39,403 nt of DNA, taken from Halopseudomonas sabulinigri. Lineage in GTDB: Bacteria > Pseudomonadota > Gammaproteobacteria > Pseudomonadales > Pseudomonadaceae. Under the pieces are notes generated by a model that was given only the letters and a program-made list of their open reading frames with translations, did no database searches and had not been told where the DNA came from. Positions 1 through 8,203 of this stretch are shown here, piece after piece. Position numbers and translations under genes: made by a program. The DNA lies in the NCBI GenBank assembly GCA_011053055.1, contig DRHT01000013.1:1-39403 (forward strand), given 5' to 3'. How positions within the stretch are numbered: position 1 is the first letter of the stretch; each line of letters starts with the position of its first letter.

Positions 1-1
1 C

Positions 2-520
2 GCTAAAGACCCTGTCAAATTACCACAGGGTGTAGAAGTAAAATTGGATGGTCAGGAGCTGTCAATCAAGGGTGCCAAAGGTAGCCTGGATCTGAGCCTC
101 CATCCATTGGTTGAAGTTGTCCACGAAGATGGCCTGCTGCGTTTCGCGGCCCGTCCAGGTAGTGTGAACCAGGCTATGGCCGGTACCACTCGTGCGTTGG
201 TCAACAATATGGTTGTCGGTGTCACCGAGGGCTTCGAGCGCAAGCTGCAGCTGGTTGGTGTGGGTTATAAGGCTCAGGCTAAAGGTCAGGTTCTCAACCT
301 GGCTCTGGGTTACTCCCACCCGATCGACTATCAGCTGCCTGAGGGCGTTTCCGCTGAAACCCCGAGCCAGACTGACATTATTATCAAAGGTATCGACAAG
401 CAGCTGGTCGGCCAGGTAGCCGCGGAAATTCGTGATTTCCGTCGCCCAGAGCCCTATAAGGGCAAGGGTGTTCGCTACTCCGATGAGGTCGTGCGTCGTA
501 AAGAAGCCAAGAAGAAGTAG
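2..520 (+). CDS. rplF: 50S ribosomal protein L6 (5' end cut off)
   Basis: L6 is a large-subunit protein that binds 23S rRNA near the sarcin-ricin loop and the factor-binding site. The reading frame is open from base 2 and begins [17 protein letters not shown], which matches the L6 N-terminus after about four missing residues, so the true start lies just outside the window. A TTG at 44 is only an internal codon. The C-terminal [20 protein letters not shown] is typical of L6. It is followed 10 bases later by rplR, in the usual spc operon order. Identification is by direct family resemblance. Confidence 0.97.
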   Translation, partial: AKDPVKLPQGVEVKLDGQELSIKGAKGSLDLSLHPLVEVVHEDGLLRFAARPGSVNQAMAGTTRALVNNMVVGVTEGFERKLQLVGVGYKAQAKGQVLNLALGYSHPIDYQLPEGVSAETPSQTDIIIKGIDKQLVGQVAAEIRDFRRPEPYKGKGVRYSDEVVRRKEAKKK

Positions 521-530
521 GGCATAGCAA

Positions 531-881
531 ATGAGCGATAAAAAAGTTATTCGTCTCCGTCGCGCTCGCCGATCGCGCTTGAAAATGCGTGAATTGGAAG
601 CCGTTCGTCTGTGCGTGTACCGTTCTTCGCAGCACATGTACGCACAAGTGATCTCTGCAGATGGCTCCACCGTGGTGGCTAGCGCCTCCACGCTGGATTC
701 GGACCTGCGCAGCGGTAGTACTGGCAATATCGAAGCCGCCAAAAAAGTCGGCCTTCTGGTTGCTGAGCGCGCCAAGGCCGCCGGTGTAACTCGGGTCTCC
801 TTCGACCGTTCCGGCTTCAAGTATCATGGTCGCGTTAAAGCGCTGGCCGACGCCGCTCGTGAAGGCGGGCTGGAATTCTAA
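531..881 (+). CDS. rplR: 50S ribosomal protein L18
   Basis: L18 binds 5S rRNA together with L5 and anchors it in the central protuberance of the large subunit. The 116-residue product has the expected length and a very basic N-terminus ([20 protein letters not shown]). It also has the conserved core [17 protein letters not shown] and the C-terminal [26 protein letters not shown] pattern. It sits between rplF and rpsE, as in other spc operons, and starts 10 bases after the rplF stop, implying co-transcription. Confidence 0.97.
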   Translation: MSDKKVIRLRRARRSRLKMRELEAVRLCVYRSSQHMYAQVISADGSTVVASASTLDSDLRSGSTGNIEAAKKVGLLVAERAKAAGVTRVSFDRSGFKYHGRVKALADAAREGGLEF

Positions 882-891
882 GGGTAGATCT

Positions 892-1395
892 ATGGCTAAT
901 TTCGATCAGAAGCGCGACGAAGGTTATATTGAGAAACTTGTTCAAGTTAACCGCGTTGCCAAAGTTGTAAAAGGCGGCCGTATCTTCGCTTTCACTGCTT
1001 TGACGGTGGTGGGCGACGGTAAAGGTCGTGTGGGTTTCGGTCGCGGCAAGGCACGTGAAGTGCCTGCTGCTATCCAGAAAGCCATGGAAGCCGCTCGTCG
1101 TAATATGATTCAGGTTGACCTGAATGGCTCTACGTTGCAGTACCCTGTTCGCGCCGCTCACGGTGCTTCCAAGGTTTACATGCAGCCTGCGTCTGAAGGT
1201 ACCGGTGTTATCGCCGGTGGTGCAATGCGCGCCGTTCTTGAAGCCGCTGGCGTTCATAACGTTCTGGCCAAGTGTTACGGTTCCACTAATCCGGTTAACG
1301 TCGTTCAGGCTACCTACAAGGGTCTGAAGTCGATGCAGTCTCCCGAGTCTGTAGCGGCCAAGCGCGGCAAGACCGTTGAAGACATCGTGGGGTAA
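892..1395 (+). CDS. rpsE: 30S ribosomal protein S5
   Basis: S5 belongs to the small-subunit accuracy centre together with S4 and S12. The frame stays open upstream into rplR, but the start at ATG 892 gives [20 protein letters not shown], the normal S5 N-terminus, and a 167-residue protein of family length. Visible S5 hallmarks are [20 protein letters not shown] and [20 protein letters not shown] (double-stranded RNA-binding fold), and the C-terminal domain with [18 protein letters not shown]. It lies 10 bases after rplR, and its TAA is immediately followed by the rpmD region. Confidence 0.97.
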   Translation: MANFDQKRDEGYIEKLVQVNRVAKVVKGGRIFAFTALTVVGDGKGRVGFGRGKAREVPAAIQKAMEAARRNMIQVDLNGSTLQYPVRAAHGASKVYMQPASEGTGVIAGGAMRAVLEAAGVHNVLAKCYGSTNPVNVVQATYKGLKSMQSPESVAAKRGKTVEDIVG

Positions 1396-1401
1396 ATGGA
1401 C

Positions 1402-1584
1402 ATGGCTAGCGAAAAAATTAAAGTGACCCTGTTCAAAAGTGTTGTTGGTCGTCTGCCTAACCATAAGCTCTGCGTTAAGGGCTTAGGTTTGCGTCGGATC
1501 AATCACACCGTCGAGGTCGAAGATACTCCGGCCGTTCGTGGGATGATCAATAAGGTCTCCTACATGGTTCGGGTAGAGGGTTAA
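1402..1584 (+). CDS. rpmD: 50S ribosomal protein L30
   Basis: L30 is a small large-subunit protein. From ATG 1402 it is 60 residues ([17 protein letters not shown]...), with the family signature [20 protein letters not shown] and ending MVRVEG. Another ATG at 1396 abuts the rpsE stop and would add two residues. 1402 is preferred because the G-rich stretch at 1389-1392 is then at ribosome-binding distance and because family members begin MA. It is translationally close to rpsE on one side and rplO (3 bases away) on the other. Confidence 0.95.
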   Translation: MASEKIKVTLFKSVVGRLPNHKLCVKGLGLRRINHTVEVEDTPAVRGMINKVSYMVRVEG

Positions 1585-1587
1585 GAC

Positions 1588-2022
1588 ATGAAACTGAATG
1601 ATCTGCGCTCCGCGCCGGGCGCACGCCGTAATAAGCTGCGCGTAGGCCGCGGTATTGGTAGTGGTCTGGGCAAGACAGCCGGCCGTGGTCACAAGGGTCT
1701 GAGCTCTCGTTCCGGTGGCACCGTTGCCCCTGGTTTCGAGGGTGGTCAGCAGCCTTTGCACCGCCGTCTGCCGAAGTTCGGCTTCACTTCCAAGATTGCC
1801 ATGGTGACTGCTGAAATTCGCACCAGCGAGTTGAACAAGCTCGATGCTGATGTGATCGACCTGCAGGCTCTGAAAGATGCCAATATCATTGGCAACAAGT
1901 TTGTACGTGCCAAGATCGTTTTGTCCGGTGATGTGACCAAAGCGGTCAACGTCAAAGGCCTGATGGCTACTAAAGGCGCACGTGCAGCAATCGAAGCAGC
2001 TGGCGGCAAGTTCGAGGAATAA
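1588..2022 (+). CDS. rplO: 50S ribosomal protein L15
   Basis: L15 is an early-assembling large-subunit protein. The 144-residue product starts [20 protein letters not shown] and carries the glycine/arginine-rich extension [18 protein letters not shown] that penetrates the rRNA core. The globular C-terminal part ends [19 protein letters not shown]. It is separated from rpmD by 3 bases, and its stop codon directly abuts the secY start, so translation of the two is likely coupled. Confidence 0.97.
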   Translation: MKLNDLRSAPGARRNKLRVGRGIGSGLGKTAGRGHKGLSSRSGGTVAPGFEGGQQPLHRRLPKFGFTSKIAMVTAEIRTSELNKLDADVIDLQALKDANIIGNKFVRAKIVLSGDVTKAVNVKGLMATKGARAAIEAAGGKFEE

Positions 2023-3351
2023 ATGGCTAAGCAAGGCGCTCTTTCTGGAATGAATCAAGGTGGCTTGAGTGAACTCTGGGGGCGCCTGCGCTTTCTGTTC
2101 CTCGCGATCATCGTTTACCGTATCGGGGCGCATATTCCGGTTCCCGGGATAAACCCTGATCGTCTGGCTGATCTGTTCAAACAGAATGAAGAGACGATCC
2201 TTAGTCTGTTCAACATGTTTTCCGGCGGTGCCTTGGAGCGGATGAGTATTTTCGCTCTTGGCATCATGCCGTACATTTCTGCATCTATCATAATGCAGCT
2301 AATGACAGCGGTTAGCCCATCGCTGGAACAGTTGAAAAAGGAAGGAGAGTCCGGTCGCCGGAAAATTAGCCAGTACACGCGTTATCTGACGCTGCTACTC
2401 GCTTTTATTCAAGCTATTGGCATGTCGGTTGGTTTGGCTAGTCAAGGCGTCGCTTTCGATACCGGTTTCAGTTTTTACTTTATAGCTGTCACCACCTTTG
2501 TATCGGGCGCGATGTTTATGATGTGGTTGGGCGAGCAGATCACCGAGAGGGGTGTCGGTAACGGCATTTCAATGTTGATCTTCGCCGGCATCGTCGCCGG
2601 GTTGCCTAGCGCCATTGGGCAGTCTTTTGAAGGTGCGCGACTGGGCACCATCAATATTTTCGCGCTGATCGGTGTTGGCCTCGTGGCTATCTCGATGATT
2701 GCGTTCATCGTTTTCGTTGAACGCGGACAGCGCAGAATTACGGTCAACTATGCCAAGCGTCAGCAAGGCCGCAAGGTTTTTGCCGCACAAACCAGTCATT
2801 TGCCTCTGAAGGTGAATATGGCTGGTGTCATTCCGGCGATTTTTGCCAGCAGTATCTTGTTGTTCCCAGCGTCGCTGGGTACCTGGTTCGCCCAGGGTGA
2901 CAACATGGAATGGCTGCAAAAAGTGACGCAAGCTATTGGACCGGGTAAGCCGCTGAATATCATTCTGTTTAGTGCGGGGATTATTTTCTTCTGCTTTTTC
3001 TATACAGCATTGATGTTCAATCCGAAGGATGTCGCGGAAAACCTCAAGAAGTCAGGTGCATTTATTCCGGGTATTCGTCCGGGTGAACAGTCGGCTCGCT
3101 ACATAGATAGCGTGCTGACCCGTCTTACCCTGTTCGGTGCCCTGTATATGACTGCTGTTTGCCTGTTGCCGCAGTTCTTGGTGGTATCGGCTAATGTGCC
3201 CTTCTATTTGGGTGGGACCTCGCTGTTGATCGTTGTAGTGGTTGTTATGGACTTCATGTCCCAAGTACAATCGCACCTCGTTTCTCAGCAGTACGAGTCT
3301 CTTTTGAAGAAATCTAACCTGAAAGGTTACGGCAGCGGCATGGTCCGCTGA
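2023..3351 (+). CDS. secY: Protein translocase subunit SecY
   Basis: SecY is the channel-forming subunit of the SecYEG translocon in the inner membrane. The 442-residue protein has family length and about ten hydrophobic spans. Recognisable segments are [16 protein letters not shown] (periplasmic region after TM1), [20 protein letters not shown] (plug region and TM2), and [20 protein letters not shown] with [19 protein letters not shown] (cytoplasmic loops that bind ribosome and SecA). The ATG directly follows the rplO TAA with no spacer. Its place inside the spc operon is the standard bacterial arrangement. Confidence 0.98.
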   Translation: MAKQGALSGMNQGGLSELWGRLRFLFLAIIVYRIGAHIPVPGINPDRLADLFKQNEETILSLFNMFSGGALERMSIFALGIMPYISASIIMQLMTAVSPSLEQLKKEGESGRRKISQYTRYLTLLLAFIQAIGMSVGLASQGVAFDTGFSFYFIAVTTFVSGAMFMMWLGEQITERGVGNGISMLIFAGIVAGLPSAIGQSFEGARLGTINIFALIGVGLVAISMIAFIVFVERGQRRITVNYAKRQQGRKVFAAQTSHLPLKVNMAGVIPAIFASSILLFPASLGTWFAQGDNMEWLQKVTQAIGPGKPLNIILFSAGIIFFCFFYTALMFNPKDVAENLKKSGAFIPGIRPGEQSARYIDSVLTRLTLFGALYMTAVCLLPQFLVVSANVPFYLGGTSLLIVVVVVMDFMSQVQSHLVSQQYESLLKKSNLKGYGSGMVR

Positions 3352-3375
3352 GTATTCAGGTTTCAGGAGTCGGCT

Positions 3376-3492
3376 ATGAAAGTTGCAGCATCAGTAAAGA
3401 AGCTTTGCCGTAACTGCAAGATCATCCGTCGCAATGGTTGCGTACGTGTGATTTGCAGCGCTGAGCCCCGTCATAAACAGCGCCAGGGTTAA
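3376..3492 (+). CDS. rpmJ: 50S ribosomal protein L36 (zinc-ribbon form)
   Basis: This short gene encodes 38 residues beginning [20 protein letters not shown] and ending PRHKQRQG. Cysteines 11, 14 and 27 and histidine 33 are the zinc-ribbon ligands of the C+ type of L36, so this is the zinc-dependent version. It follows secY by 24 bases with an AGGAG at 3365-3369 before the ATG, and it is the last gene of the spc operon. Length, motif and position agree fully. Confidence 0.96.
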   Translation: MKVAASVKKLCRNCKIIRRNGCVRVICSAEPRHKQRQG

Positions 3493-3532
3493 TTCCCCGG
3501 TTCTGATTTAAGACTACGTCTCAGGATAACCG

Positions 3533-3577
3533 CCACCCGGCCATTAATTTGGCTGGGTGGTTGAATTTTGTTTTTGT
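3533..3577 (+). terminator. Probable terminator or attenuator between the spc and alpha operons
   Basis: A ten-base stem, CCACCCGGCC at 3533-3542 with GGCTGGGTGG at 3551-3560 (one G-U pair), encloses an 8-base AT loop. It is followed by a T-rich run (3561-3577). It lies 40 bases after rpmJ, where the spc operon normally ends. Read-through into rpsM is likely partial, because the alpha operon follows directly. Confidence 0.6.
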
Positions 3578-3581
3578 TAGC

Positions 3582-3661
3582 GCTACCCTACTGCACCCTT
3601 TTTCGAGCAACCTAATGTTGTTTTGGGTTGAGTCAGGTAGCTGTCAGACGGAGTAAATTGG
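3582..3661 (+). promoter_or_regulatory. Candidate S4-responsive leader of the alpha operon
   Basis: The 80 bases before rpsM can fold into an inner hairpin, CAACCTAA (3608-3615) with TTGGGTTG (3623-3630). This is nested inside a pairing of GCTACC (3582-3587) with GGTAGC (3636-3641), just upstream of the GGAG at 3650-3653. In enterobacteria, S4 represses the alpha operon by binding a pseudoknotted leader at the rpsM start. The position and nested pairing fit such an element, but the pseudoknot itself has not been shown here. Confidence 0.4.
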
Positions 3662-4018
3662 ATGGCCCGTATTGCAGGCGTCAACATCCCGGATAACAAA
3701 CATACTGTTATCTCTCTGACCTATATTTTTGGTATTGGTCAGACCAAAGCACAGAAAATTTGTGCGACTACTGGTATTGCACCAGATGCGAAGATCAAAG
3801 ATCTGAGCGAAGAGCAGATTGATATTCTGCGTAATGAAGTTGCCAAAAACATTGTTGAAGGTGACTTGCGCCGGACGGTCAATATGAACGTCAAGCGCCT
3901 CATGGATCTCGGCTGCTATCGTGGTCTGCGTCACCGTCGGGGCCTTCCGGTCCGCGGTCAGCGCACCAAGACCAATGCTCGCACCCGTAAGGGTCCGCGT
4001 AAGCCGATCCGTAAGTAA
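3662..4018 (+). CDS. rpsM: 30S ribosomal protein S13
   Basis: S13 sits in the small-subunit head and contacts the P-site tRNA and the inter-subunit bridge to L5. The 118-residue product begins [14 protein letters not shown]. It contains [14 protein letters not shown] and the C-terminal [20 protein letters not shown], both diagnostic. It is the first gene of the alpha operon (rpsM-rpsK-rpsD-rpoA-rplQ) and lies downstream of the structured leader described above. Start and length agree with the family. Confidence 0.98.
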   Translation: MARIAGVNIPDNKHTVISLTYIFGIGQTKAQKICATTGIAPDAKIKDLSEEQIDILRNEVAKNIVEGDLRRTVNMNVKRLMDLGCYRGLRHRRGLPVRGQRTKTNARTRKGPRKPIRK

Positions 4019-4038
4019 TTGCGAAGGAATATACAGAT

Positions 4039-4428
4039 ATGGCTAAGCCTGCTGCTCGTGTTCGTAAGAAAGTAAAAAAGACAGTGGTTGATGGGATCGC
4101 CCACATCCATGCGTCTTTTAATAACACCATCATTACCATTACTGACCGTCAGGGCAACGCCCTGAGCTGGGCTACCTCTGGTGGCTCTGGTTTCCGTGGT
4201 TCGCGTAAAAGCACCCCGTTTGCTGCCCAGGTTGCAGCCGAGCGTGCTGGTAACGCAGCTCTGGATTATGGTTTGAAAAATCTCGACGTTTGTGTGAAGG
4301 GCCCTGGCCCAGGTCGTGAATCAGCTGTTCGTGCACTGAACTCTTGTGGTTACAAGATCAGCAGCATCACTGATGTCACCCCTATCCCACATAACGGCTG
4401 CCGCCCGCCCAAGAAGCGTCGCGTTTAA
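4039..4428 (+). CDS. rpsK: 30S ribosomal protein S11
   Basis: S11 lies on the small-subunit platform near the mRNA exit and the 3' end of 16S rRNA. The 129-residue protein has the family core [19 protein letters not shown] and [20 protein letters not shown]. It ends [15 protein letters not shown], which is characteristic of bacterial S11. It begins 20 bases after rpsM behind AAGGA, and is followed by rpsD after 15 bases. Confidence 0.98.
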   Translation: MAKPAARVRKKVKKTVVDGIAHIHASFNNTIITITDRQGNALSWATSGGSGFRGSRKSTPFAAQVAAERAGNAALDYGLKNLDVCVKGPGPGRESAVRALNSCGYKISSITDVTPIPHNGCRPPKKRRV

Positions 4429-4443
4429 TCAGGAGACGGTATA

Positions 4444-5064
4444 ATGGCTAGATATATTGGTCCGAAGTGTAAGCTGTCTCGTCGCGAAGGCACGGATTTG
4501 TTCCTCAAGAGCGGCGTTCGAGCTCTCGATTCTAAGTGCAAATTGGAAAGCCCTCCGGGCGTCCATGGTCAGCGTCGCGGTCGTCTGTCGGAATACGGCA
4601 CACAGCTACGTGAAAAGCAAAAAGTTCGTCGTATCTATGGCGTTCTTGAGCGTCAGTTCAGCAACTACTACAAGGAAGCTGCCCGTCTGAAGGGCGCTAC
4701 CGGCGAGAACCTGCTGCAACTGCTCGAGCGTCGTCTGGATAACGTCGTTTATCGCATGGGTTTTGGTGCCACTCGCGCAGAATCGCGTCAGTTGGTTTCC
4801 CACAAATCTATTAGCGTTAACGGCAAAACAGTCAACATTGCATCTTACTTGGTAGTCCCAGGTGATGTGGTCGCTGTCCGTGAAAAGTCGAAAAACCAGT
4901 TGCGCATTAGTGGCTCACTGGAGCTGGCGGCTCAGCGCGGTATGGCTGAGTGGGTTGAAGTGGACTCTGCCAAGAAAGAAGGCGTGTTCAAGAGCCTGCC
5001 CTCACGGAGTGATTTGTACGCTGACATCAACGAAAACTTGATCGTCGAGCTTTACTCCAAGTAA
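4444..5064 (+). CDS. rpsD: 30S ribosomal protein S4
   Basis: S4 nucleates 16S rRNA assembly and, in characterised relatives, represses translation of its own operon. The 206-residue product starts [20 protein letters not shown]. It contains the S4 RNA-binding domain around residues 97-160 ([20 protein letters not shown], then [16 protein letters not shown]). An AGGAG lies just before the ATG. If the upstream leader at 3582-3661 is a genuine S4 target, this gene is its effector. Confidence 0.98.
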   Translation: MARYIGPKCKLSRREGTDLFLKSGVRALDSKCKLESPPGVHGQRRGRLSEYGTQLREKQKVRRIYGVLERQFSNYYKEAARLKGATGENLLQLLERRLDNVVYRMGFGATRAESRQLVSHKSISVNGKTVNIASYLVVPGDVVAVREKSKNQLRISGSLELAAQRGMAEWVEVDSAKKEGVFKSLPSRSDLYADINENLIVELYSK

Positions 5065-5089
5065 GCGACAGACAGCAAAAGGTGCCCCC

Positions 5090-6091
5090 ATGCAAAGTTC
5101 GGTTACCGAGTTTCTAACACCACGTCACATCGACGTACAGGAAACCTCGCCCATGCGTGCCAAGATTACTCTTGAGCCGTTGGAACGTGGTTTCGGTCAT
5201 ACCCTGGGCAATGCGCTTCGCCGCATTTTGCTCTCCTCCATGCCCGGCTGTGCCGTGGTAGAGGCGGAAATCGACGGCGTTTTGCATGAGTACAGTGCCA
5301 TCGAAGGCGTTCAGGAAGATGTCATCGAGATCCTGCTTAACCTGAAAGGGTTGGCGATCAACATGCACGGTCGTGATCATGTAACTCTGAGCCTTTCCAA
5401 GAAAGGCCCAGGCTTGGTGACTGCTGCCGATATTCAGTTGGATCATGATGTAGAGATCGTTAACCCCGAGCACGCAATTGCGACGCTGGCGGAGAACGGT
5501 GAGCTGAACATGAAGTTGACGGTAGCTCGTGGCCGCGGTTACGAGCCATCCGATGCGCGCCAGTCTGATGAGGACGAAAGTCGTTCCATTGGCCGCTTGC
5601 AGCTGGATGCTACTTACACGCCGGTTCGCCGCGTTGCGTATGTAGTAGAAAGTGCACGTGTTGAGCAGCGTACCAACCTGGATAAGCTGGTTATCGATCT
5701 GGAGACCAACGGTACGTTGGATCCTGAAGAAGCCATTCGCCGTGCTGCGACTATTCTGCAACAGCAACTGGCTGCCTTTGTTGATTTGAAAGGTGATCAG
5801 GAGCCGGTGGTAGAGCAACAGGAAGATGAAATCGATCCTATCCTGCTGCGTCCGGTGGACGATCTTGAGCTGACTGTCCGTTCGGCCAACTGCCTGAAGG
5901 CTGAAAACATTTACTATATTGGCGATCTGATCCAGCGTACCGAAGTAGAGCTGCTGAAGACCCCGAATCTAGGCAAGAAATCCCTGACTGAAATCAAGGA
6001 TGTTCTAGCCTCTCGTGGTCTGTCTCTGGGTATGCGTTTGGACAACTGGCCGCCTGCAAGCTTGAAGAAGGACGATAAGGTTTCGGCCTAA
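5090..6091 (+). CDS. rpoA: DNA-directed RNA polymerase alpha subunit
   Basis: Alpha dimerises to start RNA polymerase assembly and contacts UP elements and activators. The 333-residue protein has both standard parts. The N-terminal dimerisation domain spans roughly residues 1-235 ([40 protein letters not shown]). The C-terminal DNA-binding domain spans about 250-333 ([20 protein letters not shown], then [20 protein letters not shown]). It sits between rpsD and rplQ, as in nearly all bacteria. No anomalies are seen. Confidence 0.98.
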   Translation: MQSSVTEFLTPRHIDVQETSPMRAKITLEPLERGFGHTLGNALRRILLSSMPGCAVVEAEIDGVLHEYSAIEGVQEDVIEILLNLKGLAINMHGRDHVTLSLSKKGPGLVTAADIQLDHDVEIVNPEHAIATLAENGELNMKLTVARGRGYEPSDARQSDEDESRSIGRLQLDATYTPVRRVAYVVESARVEQRTNLDKLVIDLETNGTLDPEEAIRRAATILQQQLAAFVDLKGDQEPVVEQQEDEIDPILLRPVDDLELTVRSANCLKAENIYYIGDLIQRTEVELLKTPNLGKKSLTEIKDVLASRGLSLGMRLDNWPPASLKKDDKVSA

Positions 6092-6117
6092 TCGTCTCGA
6101 CACCGAGGAATTGAGAG

Positions 6118-6498
6118 ATGCGTCATCGTAAAAGTGGTCGTCACCTAAGTCGGACCAGCGCACACCGTAAGGCCATGTTCCAGAATATGGCTGTGTCGCT
6201 GTTCGAAAATGAAATGATCAAAACTACTCTGCCAAAAGCCAAGGAACTGCGCCGCGTTGCTGAGCCGCTGATCACCTTGGCCAAGGAAGATACTGTTGCT
6301 AATCGTCGTCTTGCTTTCGACCGTACCCGCAGCAAGGAAGCGGTCGGCAAGCTGTTCAACGATCTGGGCAAGCGTTATGCAACCCGTCCGGGTGGTTATG
6401 TGCGTATCCTGAAATGCGGTTTCCGCACAGGCGATGCCGCACCTATGGCGTACGTTGAGCTGGTTGACCGTCCTGAGCTGGCAACAGCGGACGAGTAA
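6118..6498 (+). CDS. rplQ: 50S ribosomal protein L17
   Basis: L17 is a large-subunit protein near the exit tunnel. The 126-residue product begins [20 protein letters not shown] and carries the family segments [20 protein letters not shown] and [26 protein letters not shown] Shine-Dalgarno precedes the ATG. It is the last gene of the alpha operon and is followed 14 bases later by a strong intrinsic terminator. Confidence 0.98.
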   Translation: MRHRKSGRHLSRTSAHRKAMFQNMAVSLFENEMIKTTLPKAKELRRVAEPLITLAKEDTVANRRLAFDRTRSKEAVGKLFNDLGKRYATRPGGYVRILKCGFRTGDAAPMAYVELVDRPELATADE

Positions 6499-6512
6499 GC
6501 AGTTAGTAATTC

Positions 6513-6541
6513 AAAAAAACCGGTCTCTGACCGGTTTTTTT
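6513..6541 (+). terminator. Intrinsic terminator of the alpha operon
   Basis: A perfect stem, ACCGGTC (6519-6525) and GACCGGT (6529-6535) around a TCT loop, is flanked by A and T runs (6513-6519 and 6535-6541) that extend the pairing and supply the U tract. It is placed 14 bases after rplQ. This is a textbook rho-independent terminator. Confidence 0.93.
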
Positions 6542-6575
6542 GTGCCTGAAAAAAGCCTTTCTTCAGTAAAAGTTT

Positions 6576-6603
6576 TTGGCTATCGACTCGCTCTCTTTAA
6601 TAT
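6576..6603 (+). promoter_or_regulatory. Possible sigma-70 promoter of the catalase gene
   Basis: TTGGCT (6576-6581) and TAATAT (6598-6603) are 16 bases apart and would give a leader of about 75 bases before the catalase ATG. The match is moderate. I looked for a four-part OxyR site (repeated ATAG/CTAT) around it and did not find a convincing one. Confidence 0.4.
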
Positions 6604-6686
6604 ATTGGTTCTTGCTCCTCGCGGTCGCGATACTGGATGCGTCCGCTTATACCGGGCGCTAACAACAGCCTAGCAGGAGTAGTTAA

Positions 6687-8129
6687 ATGACCGAATTGAG
6701 AACCATGACGACCAGCGCCGGTAATCCTATTGGGGACAACCAAAATTCACTTAGTGCCGGTGAGCGTGGCCCTTTGCTGATGCAGGATTATCAGCTTATT
6801 GAAAAGCTTGCGCATCAGAACCGTGAGCGGATTCCTGAACGTGTGGTGCATGCCAAGGGTTGGGGTGCATTTGGCAGCCTGACTATTACCAACGACATTT
6901 CAAAGTATACAAAAGCACGGCTGTTCTCTGAGGTAGGCAAACGCACCGAGTTGTTGGCTCGGTTTTCCACGGTTGCCGGTGAGCTGGGCGCGGCGGATGC
7001 CGAGCGGGATGTTCGCGGTTTTGCGCTTAAGTTCTACACCGAGGAGGGTAATTGGGATCTGGTTGGTAACAACACCCCAGTTTTCTTCGTGCGTGATCCA
7101 ATCAAATTTCCTGACTTTATTCACACCCAGAAGCGGCATCCGAAGACCAATATGCGATCGAATACCGCGGCGTGGGATTTCTGGTCGTTGTCACCAGAAA
7201 GCCTGCATCAGGTGACCATATTGATGTCTGATCGCGGCTTGCCGACCGATGTGCGTCATATCAACGGTTATGGTTCGCATACCTATAGTTTTATTAATGC
7301 CGAAAATAAGCGCGTGTGGGTCAAGTTTCATTTTAAAACGCGACAGGGCCACAAACATTGGACGAATGCTCAAGCCGCGGCGATCGTAGGCCAAACGCGG
7401 GAGAGCACGCAGGAAGATTTGTTCGGCAGTATAGAACGTGGAGATTTCCCGCAATGGCGCATGTGTGTGCAGGTGATGACTGAGGCACAGGCGGAGCAGG
7501 TAACTTATAACCCTTTCGATCTGACCAAAGTTTGGCCGCATGGCGACTTCCCCTTGATTGAAGTGGGTATTCTCGAACTAAATCGCAATCCGGAAAGCTA
7601 TTTTTCCGAAGTCGAGCAGGCAGCGTTCTCGCCTTCCAATATTGTTCCGGGAATTAGCTTCTCGCCAGACAAGATGCTACAGGCGCGGGTCTTCTCGTAC
7701 GCTGATGCGCACCGTTACCGCATAGGTACCCATTACGAAGCGCTTCCGGTTAACGCGGCCAGGTGTCCGGTTAACCATTACCACAAAGATGGCGCTATGC
7801 GGTTTACCCCCAATATGCCGAACTCCGATGCTTATTATGAGCCTAACTCTTTCAATGGCCCCAAAGAGGATCCGCAGTTCGCTGAGCCTGAGCTACCACT
7901 TTCTGGTTCAGCGGATCGATACAATCACAGAATAGATAATGATGACTACTCGCAGCCCCGCGCCTTGTTTCAACTGTTTGACGCCGCTCAGAAGGAACGT
8001 CTTTTCGGTAATATCGCAGCGGCGATGCAAGGAGTTCCAGCGTTTATTGTCGAGCGCCAGTTAGCGCACTTCAATAAAGTGCATTTGGATTATGGCGAAG
8101 GCGTTCGCGCTGCGCTCAACAATGTCTGA
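6687..8129 (+). CDS. katA: Monofunctional heme catalase
   Basis: This enzyme breaks down hydrogen peroxide to water and oxygen. The 480-residue length fits small-subunit (clade III type) catalases. Visible catalytic residues are His55 in [12 protein letters not shown], Asn128 in VGNNTPVFF, and the heme-ligand Tyr338 in [12 protein letters not shown]. Other landmarks are [24 protein letters not shown] and [17 protein letters not shown]. The start is set by AGGAG at 6675-6679. There is no signal peptide, so it is probably cytoplasmic. It lies alone between two terminators. In P. aeruginosa, as I recall, a bacterioferritin gene follows katA before uvrA; none is present here. The KatA assignment among paralogues is by position and resemblance. 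Confidence 0.93.
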   Translation: MTELRTMTTSAGNPIGDNQNSLSAGERGPLLMQDYQLIEKLAHQNRERIPERVVHAKGWGAFGSLTITNDISKYTKARLFSEVGKRTELLARFSTVAGELGAADAERDVRGFALKFYTEEGNWDLVGNNTPVFFVRDPIKFPDFIHTQKRHPKTNMRSNTAAWDFWSLSPESLHQVTILMSDRGLPTDVRHINGYGSHTYSFINAENKRVWVKFHFKTRQGHKHWTNAQAAAIVGQTRESTQEDLFGSIERGDFPQWRMCVQVMTEAQAEQVTYNPFDLTKVWPHGDFPLIEVGILELNRNPESYFSEVEQAAFSPSNIVPGISFSPDKMLQARVFSYADAHRYRIGTHYEALPVNAARCPVNHYHKDGAMRFTPNMPNSDAYYEPNSFNGPKEDPQFAEPELPLSGSADRYNHRIDNDDYSQPRALFQLFDAAQKERLFGNIAAAMQGVPAFIVERQLAHFNKVHLDYGEGVRAALNNV

Positions 8130-8144
8130 TTAGCTGCAGTACAA

Positions 8145-8176
8145 ACACAAAGCCCCGCATATGCGGGGCTTTGTGT
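8145..8176. terminator. Bidirectional terminator shared by katA and uvrA
   Basis: This is a perfect inverted repeat with 16-base arms: ACACAAAGCCCCGCAT at 8145-8160 and its exact complement at 8161-8176. It has a GC-rich core flanked by A/T-rich arms on both sides. It lies 15 bases after the katA stop and 27 bases past the uvrA stop on the other strand, so it can serve both convergent genes. Confidence 0.88.
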
Positions 8177-8203
8177 ATTCAGGCTTTCAGATGCCGCGCC
8201 GTT

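Noticed and set aside
2..520. TTG 44 as the rplF start
   Set aside because: The frame is open upstream to the window edge and encodes conserved L6 N-terminal residues, so the gene is truncated by the window rather than starting there.
62..820. A 252-codon open frame on the minus strand opposite rplF and rplR
   Set aside because: It lies wholly antisense to two certain ribosomal genes, has no ribosome site or family resemblance, and arises from the codon bias of those genes.
6542..6686. An OxyR operator before katA
   Set aside because: Only isolated CTAT and ATAT fragments occur; the four-part ATAG-N7-CTAT spacing is not met.
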